Below are positions 46,201-50,565 of a DNA stretch of 64,000 nucleotides, piece by piece. Numbering within the stretch: position 1 is the first letter of the stretch; each line of letters begins with the position of its first letter. The position numbers and the translations under genes are program-made. Source of the DNA: an uncultured Lachnoclostridium sp. (lineage in GTDB: Bacteria; Bacillota; Clostridia; Lachnospirales; Lachnospiraceae); contig CAOJBY010000012.1 of the NCBI GenBank assembly GCA_948330435.1, positions 52,653-116,652 on the forward strand. The letters run 5' to 3'. The notes beneath the pieces were generated by a model that saw only the letters and a list, made by a program, of their open reading frames with translations, was not told where the DNA came from and made no database searches.

Positions 46201-47099
46201 TCATTGTTGGCGGCCACAATATTCAGGTTATCTACAATGTTCTGAGTTCCGCTGTTCAAATGCAGATTCATGTTCTCCTGAAGCTGCCCTGATGCATTCA
46301 GTTGTTCCAGAATCTCCGTCACCATGGCAGACTCATTGTTCACATAGTAAGCACTTTCTCTGGAAAGCGTATAAGGCGTAATGGTATTCGCTGCCGCATC
46401 GTATTGAGGGAAGATATTCTCTACCCGCAATTGCCCATAGGAAATATTGTATAAATACTGACGCATTCCTCTGGGATTCGCTTCATCACCATTAAAATAC
46501 TTAAAGGTGGTATCCGGATTTGCTTTAAAACACTCGCCGTACTTATTATTATGCTGATGAGTCGTATCCGCAAAGTCCACAAACACAACCAGATTGGAGT
46601 AATTGCCATTCTCCCAATAAGGCTCATAGGCTACTGCCTCTATCGGTGACTCGGCAACAGCTTCTTCTTCCTCTTCTGTTTCCGGCTCTTTTGTACTTCC
46701 ATCTGCGTCCGTCTCCGTTCCGTCGGTACTTCCGTCGGTTTCCGTTCCCGTCTCACCTGTACTTCCACCAGTTTCCGTTCCCGTCCCGTCTGTACTTCCA
46801 CCGGTTTCCGTTCCCGTCTCACCTGTACTTCCACCGCTTTCCGTTCCGCCTGCTTCTGTACCACTGCCGCCAGTTTCCACATCGTCTTTTCCCGAACTTT
46901 CCCCATTACCGGTTCCAGTTTCGCTTCCGCCACCTGAACCTGTATCCGTCCCCGCATTATCTCCCGGCTGTATGTCGCCGGTTCCGGTTTCAGAAGGAAT
47001 GCCGTCATTAAGGCCCGCAGCCAAAGCCGTATTCCCATATCCTCCTATAATTGTTATAATCAATACCCATGCAATCAGTGATTTCCATCTCTTCTTCAT
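31266..47099 (-). CDS. giant secreted multidomain cell-wall-binding protein: M6-like protease, transglutaminase-like, wall-binding repeats, FnIII, glycosidase-like
   Basis: One uninterrupted frame of 5277 codons. Residues 1-28 are a signal peptide ending NTALAAG. A Gly/Thr/Glu-rich linker spans 35-150. Residues 160-560 resemble M6 metallopeptidases, with H345-E346-F-L-H349 and an HTVGYPD continuation, then VGSWDIM. A propeller-like repeat region covers about 570-895. A transglutaminase-like domain lies around 1090-1200 (Cys1141, His1175, Asp1191). Two beta-rich regions follow to about 1690. Residues 1690-4585 are well over a hundred GWQ-x-I-x-G-x-x-YYF type repeats (CW_binding/glucan-binding family). 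A fibronectin III domain (about 4586-4665) precedes a DUF5722-like glycosidase-type domain with Glu5002 in LGNEVN and Glu5145 in LSEQGW. There is no LPXTG motif; the repeats presumably hold it on wall glycans. It lies next to, and is transcribed toward, the polysaccharide locus. Native targets are unknown. Confidence 0.9.
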   Translation of the reverse strand: MKKRWKSLIAWVLIITIIGGYGNTALAAGLNDGIPSETGTGDIQPGDNAGTDTGSGGGSETGTGNGESSGKDDVETGGSGTEAGGTESGGSTGETGTETGGSTDGTGTETGGSTGETGTETDGSTDGTETDADGSTKEPETEEEEEAVAESPIEAVAYEPYWENGNYSNLVVFVDFADTTHQHNNKYGECFKANPDTTFKYFNGDEANPRGMRQYLYNISYGQLRVENIFPQYDAAANTITPYTLSRESAYYVNNESAMVTEILEQLNASGQLQENMNLHLNSGTQNIVDNLNIVAANNEAELFVNHKAGYAGNEQVSGCLVRDYTIINEKDIYFGASESGVIIHEFLHTVGYPDLYRQGENSGVPVGSWDIMANVNRRVQYPLAYLRSAYTKWFEIPSVTESQTGLSLYAASKTTAETRDQQALILKTDYSDTEFFVVEYRKKGEQYVNNQYSNGYEMGIPGSGLIVYRVNTASETNYVGTTDMLYLFRPGDSYRDDGRESGKGNYDQAHLSQEVGRTGYGSSNFEDSLSEGAITYSDGKNSGIVISNVGSSSGDQITFDVTFYEEDEGAVWKTVATEKDGEVTTQAASCMDKDGNFYYILKKGNANYLYQCKDGAFTRLGTAPVGSGHKLVQYGGKLYVGYLNDKYVVKLARWNGSSWQELYTAPRQANEISMTSDSKGVYLAYANTDGTRVYAVSYTAAGVAELGSQVAASTGYAANASIAAEDGTIVVMYREAFNNGRIFVKQYNSIRKSWSDVGSQTFSANSGIIKIQGGKVYLMKNGTTYGNNTAYLYVYDLKVGGAWKQVGSNAYADSSIVEMDLCFTYGEPYVVYMSGSELRVTEVKHLVDNQWTNLGGSIAREDITGLAAYSFGGQIYVTYLNTVSNKVSVKVHASESTGVQEGLLISPELTTVDGKNPFQVISERTETESGISAFRQGLFEESFRDQLADTQACELYDLLVEKYVTSRLSGAQTVNLKTPVTFQAHAEGNYLVPDEGDQGLAGLASSFHLAYGAFYMDNPSVFWMQGLGYSLGNFTYESNKAGGYTVTVTSLSFTVREYYSGASKQISAYDAAVKKAKSDIEAGLIEADRYDQVKAIHDYLCERLEYNYAAADDLNASNYGYAHTSSTAFLGYNGKKSVVCEGYAKAFKVLCDQWGIPCVLVIGDGGTPGYAGPHMWNYVQMEDGNWYGVDVTWDDQTSGIRSEYFLAGSNTPGFDSYTFAEEHVQDMYITTGEEYPFVYPELAESIYTPFYQGRVVDEAGGKWLYIDETESEEPLSDADIARLIRRNAPKGPFAGIRITRANGEKVIPANLVNEAIPHLERNGKLHFAFADQTETANRIIQWELTGPKRALQDLNGAVTAARGANGRWNLTFSDTGFPAKAVSLMYADSRMTEFYQLLPEEAKEEQLPVYLYTPAMENGERMLALEGYYRYLPIPKEELTEEEDGGLHSLFISDAKKLEQGITYTVETSRYDWRLEYGYQDETDGTVLYYTSEEELITALNGLEIRDTNIRISSEGEEQPEVIVKELLAICVSKGLNLEYVCREEEDLAYGWNLKGLKAPANGEFEDFNLHVDIRMQGEDLPVEFLERTYIQVTPGQAAPDCEEASLKLYQEGISFRFAGTGNISLWQKNGDSLTYLRTADRDSKDGNWVSFTLNPISETSKNEVYVLSSQSKYGWQSLVEENGDWKVIYIENRTGKRVIGWEIIEGRKCYFDSEGYLCQGPVKIGNAWYLFGDYKDRTQGILTGYQTYPLQKEEEGTEQKLSHAYYANASGVLQKGWQKISNVWHYFSPEEASYGEEIPSVQQGYWVIMGEDAGVMSGRRYYFKNNTTLLKNWQTIDKKKYFFTTEGYARTGWYPNSSTKNAYYLNDLGQMVTGYVEIADGEEIYHCFFNSSGIRQYGWQKSGNTWHYFQTDAKAADYGKEIASANTSGYWYEMDGNTYYFLNNTRLATGWQTISGGRYYFDGQGKMYTGTKKIGSAFYHFRTEEGQKGILGIGLFVDDKKTYYANSSGVLQRGWQRIEGIWRFFNHETGDEEKGKVETNYWAAVYDEAGKIIKVSYFTNGTKIATGWQTIEGRRYYFDGNGILKTGFFKVGSNTYYGRVADTLEEYPGQVVTGEQEIDGASYYFGSNYAMLTGWQKVGGVWCYFSTEPESPVRGQKQDVSGPVVEGSWHWYTVNGERYCFRSNSTLLKGWQTINGKRYYLNPSTGAATTGKELKIGSYTYYFDADGVMQKNAVVNGYGYNANGYKVKGWQKLAGEWHYFDAQTWQEVAAERKADYWITLTDAGSASGTYYFKNNASLLKGWQTVNGKRYYFDPKTGVLRTGDENGLYAIGANMYYLGQDGALRYGWIRETEGKVYYANTSGVLLSGWQKIENLWYYFDRQTRQQDPNARVEDDYFATATDGKVTNTYYFVNGTSLAKGWQTIKGCKYYFDASTGVLKTGFFQVGKAWYYFNEDRTPMTGWWENPDTGKTYYFNTSGQAVTGWQTIGGARYYFDANGIMQTQRTLVGKVYYFFGPDGKMRTGFVKYCDTTYYFNSKGQMLKGWQTIDGQRYYFDPEGAMQLGFSKIGTSTYYFDEKRATLGRMLKGEQRIGESTYYFNSSGVLLYGWQKVNNVWRFFDLSTGEERETEIALSGWATISISDTRKEKSFINNGTTILKGWQTVEGKRRYFDSNGFLWTREKGWLTVSGNRFYCNQDGSVYQGFLEEINADGTKSIYYLNANGQMMKGWQTIKVDGVSGKYYLDPSSGAAWTGHKKIGNSWYYLDPNQHGKMATGYLETLENGALKGYYYNTSGVRQTGWQKVGGEWRYFDPAEGTRCDVTVGEDYWATVTLSNGVKERAFIRNGSSVLKGWQTINGKRYYFDGNGFQWTENKGWLIIGSNRFYFDAKNDNSVHKGFLNLKDENEAETLHTYYLNGSGQALKGWQTIKVDGVNGKYYLDASTGELYKGHRKVGSSWYYFDPEKNGKMAVGHIQDEKGDSYYYNTNGTLLTGWRKLTGEKDYRYFDGAGDKESGGRIGVERKLEQETTTGVTGKKTYTYYWYTIKDETCKVNGSKYCFQNNSTQLKNRQSIDGKYYWFHSSTGALYTGYFAIGQNRYRSNADGSVYTGFDPEDPESNGDIYYYNAYGQRVTGWQTITIKENEKENKYKYYFNANGIMLKGICWIGNTRYVFHPQNGRMITDSVEIDGKTYYANTNGTLKTGWQKVYNKSKKVYENYYFGNDGQRATGWLSISGKLYYFNEDGIMQTGFQENIPVLERNGETASYYFNTSGVLQKGWFRLKVDGVTAWCYFARENGERLSVEQDENHLPVAKYQWYQVTENGKQNTYCIYNNATLLKNYQNVAGKRYYFDAATGALQARWFQAGKTTCYGDPDTGVITAGIQEIDGAAYYLNSNGVPQKGWQKVNKKTYYFDSAGQLVTGWLTLSGKDYYLDVDGVMQTGLKEGIPAPGTSGETGTYYFNNSGVMQKGWFRFTENEVYVWKYFGTDGKRIEPVEERVLSPKGESVKGDPYRWYVVEEPGETDGETVRNWYCIQKNATVLKGFFNIGTWRYYFDSKTGVLRKGSFQVGNAWYYSEPESGAISRSGLLLKSGEGENSSLTYYDVNGKRYTGGWINLKDADNSKIINRYYFYGTGKAASGFTKIGKYDYYFDPDTCVLQKNASDKVAGVNPDGMAAFYYTGKYEYLLSGWQKIKGVWYYFDPVTKEGSVPEKAEDNWVSLDGNQYYFIKGATLAKNWQTIKVDGVNGKYYFNGKGVLQKGLFAVGANWYYTNEETGKAEAGFRTFEEGPFAGKTCYFDANGLMKKGWVSLSEKDPDTGKTVTRYYYLNANGIMLKGISWIGNIRYLLHPETGERITTSVEIAGKTYYGDSARGKEGRLLLGWQKVGSKSYYYGTDGQRYTGWQLISGKWYYLNEDGVLLTGLQKNIPAREQAGEKAAYYFNGSGVMQTGWFRFTENKAYVWKYFGPDGRQIDWEGGKTVTPMNETDKNYKWYQIDDDWYCIQKNATLLKGFYNIGKWRYYFDTKTGILQTGDFLIGTAKYHSDPDTGAINRSGLLLTDQAGKLHYYDGNGKLYSGWINLKSGTVTNRYYFQAGTACFGFSKIGNYYYYFDPDTCALQKNAADKMTGVNAKGEEVFYYTGKYEYLLSGWQKIKGTWYYFDPVTKEGQASESVQGKDSYWVSLKGEQYYFLKGTTLAKNWQTIKVGGINGKYYFNSSGVLQKGLFAVGANWYYTNEETGKAEAGLKIFEDGPFKGNTCYFDGNGLMKKGWISTGGKYYYFNANGFLLKGISWIGNVRYLLDPETGERITSSVTIDGKTYYGNNAKGKEGQLLLGLQKQGNKTFYYGTDGQRYTGWQVISGNTYYFKENGEMHTGILNVTETIPGEEEGPDQELTHTYYFNGSGIMQKGWIRFSENKTYVWKYFGADGRQIEPDENTFVSPKGEKVAKNPYHWYRVTEPGTEEGTTVQNWYCIYNNTTLLKKCTKIGNWKYLFHAQTGALQRGHFTVGTTAYYSDPETGAINPAGFLYTDEETADRYYYDANGKRTTGWVTIKSGIDAGKYYFNTLTGAAYRGGWYYVDNTRYLFDFWGRVKVTPEISSLAATNYKTVTVKWKKVDGAVRYILEYDRNASFTEPEILTFEGDSILSEEIRDLEPGVRYYFRLKYELDSKNKKEVDTEQNIGEVTDEITPSDAGDNLAEEESIYTSVESVYSAVKNVVVQDEVAPTATSASIQKLELTTLSSGETGIHAEFTVKGRLKSYGGDGNYYFVRVDSYNNKRLSEGLYTVSKDDGVQSGGNFKFTVDLPVLKQYENDTNINAQVVMSKYALAVKSSASGYTLISKGSYVANPEVVAKYTTEYFMPKSKKGIQGARNEWAYDSGTKNTLINVDLAKVVLSKKKAGCVEYIYKGKTYYFDPLTDLRSTVSDFNQDKRDQYGRLRCQVQVTFVLLMSYDQSLVDMIHPSARVRGAAPYYMLNTTSQSSQERLEAVFSYLGEVFGRDDCFVSNWVLGNEVNSCNAWNYKGNLGLSEYVRGYASAFRTLYYGITQTRPSSRVFISLDNAWNRAVAGYTGKQVLDSFASYIQAENPNISWNLAFHPYSAPLTRTEYWNDYSNTTNSVSSPYISMRNLNYLTSYLGTVESKYKKASNSIRLILSEQGWTSSTSGEYAQARAIAQGYYIAQFNKRVDAFIIRAEIDDMEEARGGLLMGLKDRYETKKTAYYVYKYMDTPRVPSADPSEKIMSEYRFGTGSKQARRFTDAQAIWKMNWAGLVPGYSVGELNQMPYANPE
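33344..42032 (-). repeat. tandem cell-wall/glucan-binding repeat array (coding)
   Basis: Units of about 20-24 codons recur with a GW(Q/x) start, a turn glycine and YYF or WYYF. The DNA motif GGTCTGCCAGCC, which encodes GWQT or GWQ on the opposite strand, appears dozens of times. I estimate about 130 units from length divided by unit size; this was not counted exactly. Unit sequences are diverged, not identical. Confidence 0.88.
33840..36660 (-). repeat. two tandem super-repeats of about 1.4 kb within the array
   Basis: A whole block of about 460 residues occurs twice in a row. It contains YCIQKNAT, DPDTGAINRSGLLL, TGKYEYLLSGWQKIKG, LAKNWQTIKV, GANWYYTNEETGKAEAG and GISWIGN-RYLL-PETGERIT. The block boundaries (WKYFG-DG-) fall near 33.84, 35.22 and 36.66 kb. 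A shorter, more diverged relative lies at about 37.2-37.6 kb. Confidence 0.8.
46711..46866. repeat. 33-bp tandem repeats coding the Gly/Thr/Glu linker
   Basis: Three almost identical 33-bp units start at 46738, 46771 and 46804, with diverged units on each side. They encode 11-residue units such as ETGGSTGETGT. The unit size keeps the frame, so copy changes would alter linker length without breaking the protein. Confidence 0.78.
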
Positions 47100-47152
47100 C
47101 TCTTACCGTCCTATCCAGCCATTTTGGAAAGTCAAACACAATTTTACACTTT

Positions 47153-47161
47153 ATTATACCA
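47153..47161 (-). promoter_or_regulatory. extended -10 promoter of the giant gene
   Basis: On the minus strand the sequence is TGGTATAAT, a consensus extended -10, 54 bases before the start codon. No good -35 hexamer is present at the normal distance (ATTCTA at 17 bases), as is typical of extended -10 promoters. AGGACGG precedes the ATG. Confidence 0.62.
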
Positions 47162-47219
47162 TTATTTTTTTCGGTTAGAATAGATCTTTTTTTAATTTTT
47201 TAAATATTTCTTTAAAACC

Positions 47220-47272
47220 ATACGATTTTCCCTCTCTCGATCGTATATATTTATACACCGTAAAAAGCGGTG
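47220..47272. other. inverted repeats in the divergent intergenic region
   Basis: ATACGAT (47220-47226) and ATCGTAT (47240-47246) form a 7-bp inverted repeat. CACCG (47256-47260) and CGGTG (47268-47272) form a second, and a further CGGTG at 47281 allows alternative pairing. The region separates the giant gene from the Spo0A-C-like gene, so these may be operator or leader elements for the latter. Confidence 0.45.
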
Positions 47273-47327
47273 CCAAACAGCGGTGTCCCACTCGTTGCTG
47301 TTTATTTTTACAAAGGAGAAGGTTGAC

Positions 47328-47663
47328 ATGACTAAAAAGATTCAAACAGTATTGCATTCGGCAGGTGTTTATCAGCATTATTACGGATACAACTATTTTC
47401 TGGATTCCGTCCTTATGGCTCTGGAGTCTCCGGATCGCCTGCAAAGCATCCGAAAGGAAATCTATTTCCCAATTGCCAAAAAGTATAACACTACGATTAC
47501 AAATGTTGAGAGAAATCTTCGCACTGTTCGAGATGCTCTCATCAAAAACGGTGGTCTGGAAACACTGGAGACCATGACAGGATGTCCTCTACAATGCGGA
47601 AAGAAGCCCTATCCCAAGGACTTGATTTGTATTTTTGTAGGTTATCTGAGTGAATATTTTTAG
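47328..47663 (+). CDS. stand-alone Spo0A C-terminal-type DNA-binding protein
   Basis: 111 residues from the ATG at 47328, which has AAAGGAGAAGG ahead; the frame is open from 47283. The sequence from GYNYFLDSVLMALE through YFPIAKKYNTTITNVERNLRTVRDALI to NGGLETLETMTGCPL follows the helical layout of the Spo0A effector domain, where the KKYNTT-x-x-VERN-R block is the recognition helix region. No receiver domain is attached, so it cannot be a phosphorelay-controlled Spo0A itself. It lies between the giant gene, divergently, and a radical SAM gene. A role as a small regulator, possibly of its divergent neighbour, is inferred. Confidence 0.78.
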   Translation: MTKKIQTVLHSAGVYQHYYGYNYFLDSVLMALESPDRLQSIRKEIYFPIAKKYNTTITNVERNLRTVRDALIKNGGLETLETMTGCPLQCGKKPYPKDLICIFVGYLSEYF

Positions 47664-47692
47664 GTGTTCAGGAGCATAACATTAACTTAGAG

Positions 47693-47715
47693 GGGAAAGG
47701 CCGTCGGTCTTTCCC
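47693..47715 (+). terminator. intrinsic terminator candidate after the Spo0A-C-like gene
   Basis: GGGAAAGGC (47693-47701) pairs with GUCUUUCCC (47707-47715), with one G-U pair and a five-base loop. A T-rich but interrupted tail follows (TTTCATTGCTTTATTG). The stem is good and the U-tract is weak. Confidence 0.55.
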
Positions 47716-47764
47716 TTTCATTGCTTTATTGATCTTTTTCTATTCCTATGCTAAATTAATTATT

Positions 47765-48721
47765 ATGAAACCCTACAACAATCTAAGTGAATCACTACAG
47801 CAACGTTTCGGTGAAAAACTATATAAGTTAACTTTAAACATCGGCTGCACCTGTCCCAACCGGGACGGTACTTTAGGTACCAGAGGCTGCATCTTCTGCA
47901 GTGCAGGTGGTTCCGGTGAATTCGCAGGCGATCCCGCCTGCTCTGTCACCCGGCAGATCGAGACCGGCATCCTTGCCCTGGCACACAAGCGTCCGGCAAA
48001 GCACTATATCGCCTACTTTCAGGCTTATACCAATACCTATGCTCCCATAGACTATCTGCGAAACGTCTATGAGGAAGCCCTGGCACATCCAAAAATCGTC
48101 GCCTTGGCAATTGCCACCCGCCCTGACTGCCTACAGCCGGAAGTCTTAGATCTGCTCTCGGACCTGAATCGCAAAAAGCCTGTCTGGGTGGAGTTGGGGC
48201 TTCAAACTATCCATGAAAAAACCGCCGCTTTTATTCGAAGAGGCTATTCTCTCCCTGTCTTCCATCAGGCAGTGAGAGAGTTACACGCCCGGGATCTGGA
48301 GATCATCGTCCATGTCATCCTGGGTCTCCCAGGCGAAACAAAAGAAATGATGCTGGATACCGTCCGGCATCTGAATACCTTACCCATAAGCGGCATAAAG
48401 CTTCAGTTGCTGCATATATTAAAACATACGGATCTGGCTGACTACTATGCCCGGACAAGCTTCCACGTCCTCACCTTAGATGAATATGTAGACCTTGTCA
48501 TCTCCTGCCTGGAGGTCTGCCGCCCGGATCTGGTGATCCACCGCCTGACCGGCGACGGTCCGAAAGACCTTCTCATAGCTCCAACCTGGAGCACCGCCAA
48601 ACGCCAGGTTCTGAACACCATCCACAAAGAACTAAAGATTCGCAACACTTTCCAGGGAAGACTTTACACCCCATTAAGCCAAAAGGAGTCAAAAAATGTC
48701 CGAAACCCAAACTCTCTATAA
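47765..48721 (+). CDS. TIGR01212/YhcC family radical SAM protein
   Basis: 318 residues from the ATG at 47765. The cysteine cluster CTCPNRDGTLGTRGCIFCSAGGSGEF is specific to this family and replaces the usual CxxxCxxC. LQTIHEKTAAFIRRGY and HVILGLPGETKEMM are typical radical SAM strands. The family has been linked to tRNA modification; its reaction is not assigned here. A TTG at 47729 would extend it, but neither start has a strong ribosome site. It overlaps the next gene by 26 bases. Confidence 0.87.
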   Translation: MKPYNNLSESLQQRFGEKLYKLTLNIGCTCPNRDGTLGTRGCIFCSAGGSGEFAGDPACSVTRQIETGILALAHKRPAKHYIAYFQAYTNTYAPIDYLRNVYEEALAHPKIVALAIATRPDCLQPEVLDLLSDLNRKKPVWVELGLQTIHEKTAAFIRRGYSLPVFHQAVRELHARDLEIIVHVILGLPGETKEMMLDTVRHLNTLPISGIKLQLLHILKHTDLADYYARTSFHVLTLDEYVDLVISCLEVCRPDLVIHRLTGDGPKDLLIAPTWSTAKRQVLNTIHKELKIRNTFQGRLYTPLSQKESKNVRNPNSL

Positions 48722-49208
48722 ACTAATTATCCTGTATATGTTGAACCGTGTCACTTTCCCCCTGAGCAATGCCCAGCTTTCTGAGTTTATCCTTGAAAAA
48801 GAATACACGGATTATTTCACTCTCCAGCAAGCTGTCTTTGAACTGGACGAATCCGGCCTTATCCGCTTAGAGGCAAATCGCAACACCACCCTCTGCCACA
48901 TCACCGAGGAGGGCCGTACCACCCTTATCTATTTCGAAAAAAAAATATCCTCCGCTATTCGGGAGGATATTGACGCTTTTCTCTCAGAACATAAATATAA
49001 GCTTCGGAACGAACACTCCACGCCTGCCGACTACTACCGGACTACTACCGGCGAATATGCCGCCCACTGCCGGGTTCTGGAACGAGATTCCACGCTCATT
49101 GACCTGACCCTTACTGTCCCTGTGGAAGCACAGGCCAAAGCCATTTGCAGCCATTGGAAAGATAAGAGCCAGGAAGTCTATTCCACACTCATACAAACGC
49201 TTCTGTAG
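48696..49208 (+). CDS. DUF4364 family protein (winged-helix-like)
   Basis: 170 residues. The N-terminal part (LYKLIILYMLNRVTFPLSNAQLSEFILEKEYTDYFTLQQAVFELDESGLI) reads as a winged-helix fold, followed by TEEGRTTLIYFEKKI, the pattern of the clostridial DUF4364 family. Its function is unknown; DNA binding is plausible. AAAGGAG is placed before the ATG inside the radical SAM gene, so the two are translationally linked. Its 3' end overlaps the convergent MATE gene by 20 bases. Confidence 0.82.
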   Translation: MSETQTLYKLIILYMLNRVTFPLSNAQLSEFILEKEYTDYFTLQQAVFELDESGLIRLEANRNTTLCHITEEGRTTLIYFEKKISSAIREDIDAFLSEHKYKLRNEHSTPADYYRTTTGEYAAHCRVLERDSTLIDLTLTVPVEAQAKAICSHWKDKSQEVYSTLIQTLL

Positions 49209-50565
49209 CCAACGGCTGTATTTTCTTCACATAGATTCTTCGGAATAATATGGTACTCATAGCCAAAGAAACGATCTCCGCAATGGGAAACGCCCACCAG
49301 ACAGCAGTCAGCCCGCCAATCCTGGCAAGCACAAAAGCCACGGGAAGAATCACCACAAGCTGCCTGGCCACAGACACCATAAGGCTGTAAACGCCATTTC
49401 CCAAAGCCTGAAATACTGAACCCACCACAATGCCATACCCGGCAAAGGTAAAGCTTAAGGATATAATCCGCAAGGCTGGAACTCCTATGGCCAGCATCTC
49501 TTCTGATGCATCGAAAATCCCCAGCAGCTGCTCTGTAAACACATGGAAGATCCCAAGTCCCACCAGCATAATTGTCACTGCTGCCCCAATGCTCAGCCAT
49601 GCCGTATGCATAATTCTCTTCTTGTTCCGTGCTCCATAATTATAGGCAATGATGGGCACCATTCCGTTATTCAGACCAAACACAGGCATAAAAATAAAAC
49701 TCTGAAGCTTAAAATAAACACCGAACACCGAAACTGCCGTGGAAGTGAAAGCCATCAAAATCTTATTAATCCCGAATACCATCACCGATCCAATGGACTG
49801 CATAATAATGGAGGGAACTCCCACCTGATAAATCCGCTTAATAGTAGCCTTGTCCGGTCGAAAGCCTTTCATATTAATATTAATCTCCTTATTCTTTCGA
49901 AGATTAAACATAACTCCTAAAAGCATTCCGCAGATCTGTCCAACCACAGTCGCCACTGCTGCCCCCAGAACCTCCAGACGGGGAAATCCAAACAAGCCAA
50001 AGATCAAAATAGGATCCAGAATTATGTTGATAATTGCCCCCAGACCCTGGGTATACATATTGTAAATTGTTAACCCTGTAGACTGTAAAAGCCGTTCACT
50101 GATAACCGCCAAAAACAATCCAAAAGCAAAAACAGTAACCACGAACACATACTGGGTGCCATATGACACAATCTCCGGATCATCCGTTTGAATCAGATAA
50201 AACTGCCTGGATCCAAAAAAGCCCAGTATGGCAAACACCAGATAACTGACAGTTCCCAGAAACAGCCCGTTTTGAGCTGCCTTATTGGCCTGTTCAAACT
50301 GTTTTTCTCCCAGAGAGCGGGAAAGCAGTGCATTGATGCCCACACCGGTTCCCACGGATACCGCAATCATCAGATTCTGTACCGGAAACGCCATAGACAC
50401 AGCCGTCAGAGCATCCTCATTAAGCTGAGCCACAAAAGCACTATCCACCACATTGTACAGTGCCTGTACTAACATGGAAATAATCATCGGCATTGACATG
50501 GTAAATAATAGCTTCGGAATGGGCATATAACCCATCTTATTCTCCTTTTGTATCTCTTCTGTCAT
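49189..50565 (-). CDS. MATE family efflux transporter
   Basis: Twelve-helix multidrug and toxin extrusion transporter of about 458 residues. The first helix region MPIPKLLFTMSMPMIISMLVQALYNVVDSAFVAQL with the following DALTAVSMAFPVQNLM, and the mid-protein LNNGMVPIIAYNYGARNKKRI, are family signatures. It exports cationic or other compounds using Na+ or H+ gradients. The start is the ATG at 50565 with AAGGAGAG ahead; a longer frame reaches 50592. It overlaps the AI-2E gene end and is the last gene of the tig-clpP-clpX-lon run. Confidence 0.92.
   Translation of the reverse strand: MTEEIQKENKMGYMPIPKLLFTMSMPMIISMLVQALYNVVDSAFVAQLNEDALTAVSMAFPVQNLMIAVSVGTGVGINALLSRSLGEKQFEQANKAAQNGLFLGTVSYLVFAILGFFGSRQFYLIQTDDPEIVSYGTQYVFVVTVFAFGLFLAVISERLLQSTGLTIYNMYTQGLGAIINIILDPILIFGLFGFPRLEVLGAAVATVVGQICGMLLGVMFNLRKNKEININMKGFRPDKATIKRIYQVGVPSIIMQSIGSVMVFGINKILMAFTSTAVSVFGVYFKLQSFIFMPVFGLNNGMVPIIAYNYGARNKKRIMHTAWLSIGAAVTIMLVGLGIFHVFTEQLLGIFDASEEMLAIGVPALRIISLSFTFAGYGIVVGSVFQALGNGVYSLMVSVARQLVVILPVAFVLARIGGLTAVWWAFPIAEIVSLAMSTILFRRIYVKKIQPLATEAFV

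Noticed and set aside
47220..47290. Riboswitch or T-box in the divergent intergenic region
   Set aside because: Only short inverted repeats are present; no known riboswitch core or T-box sequence was recognised.
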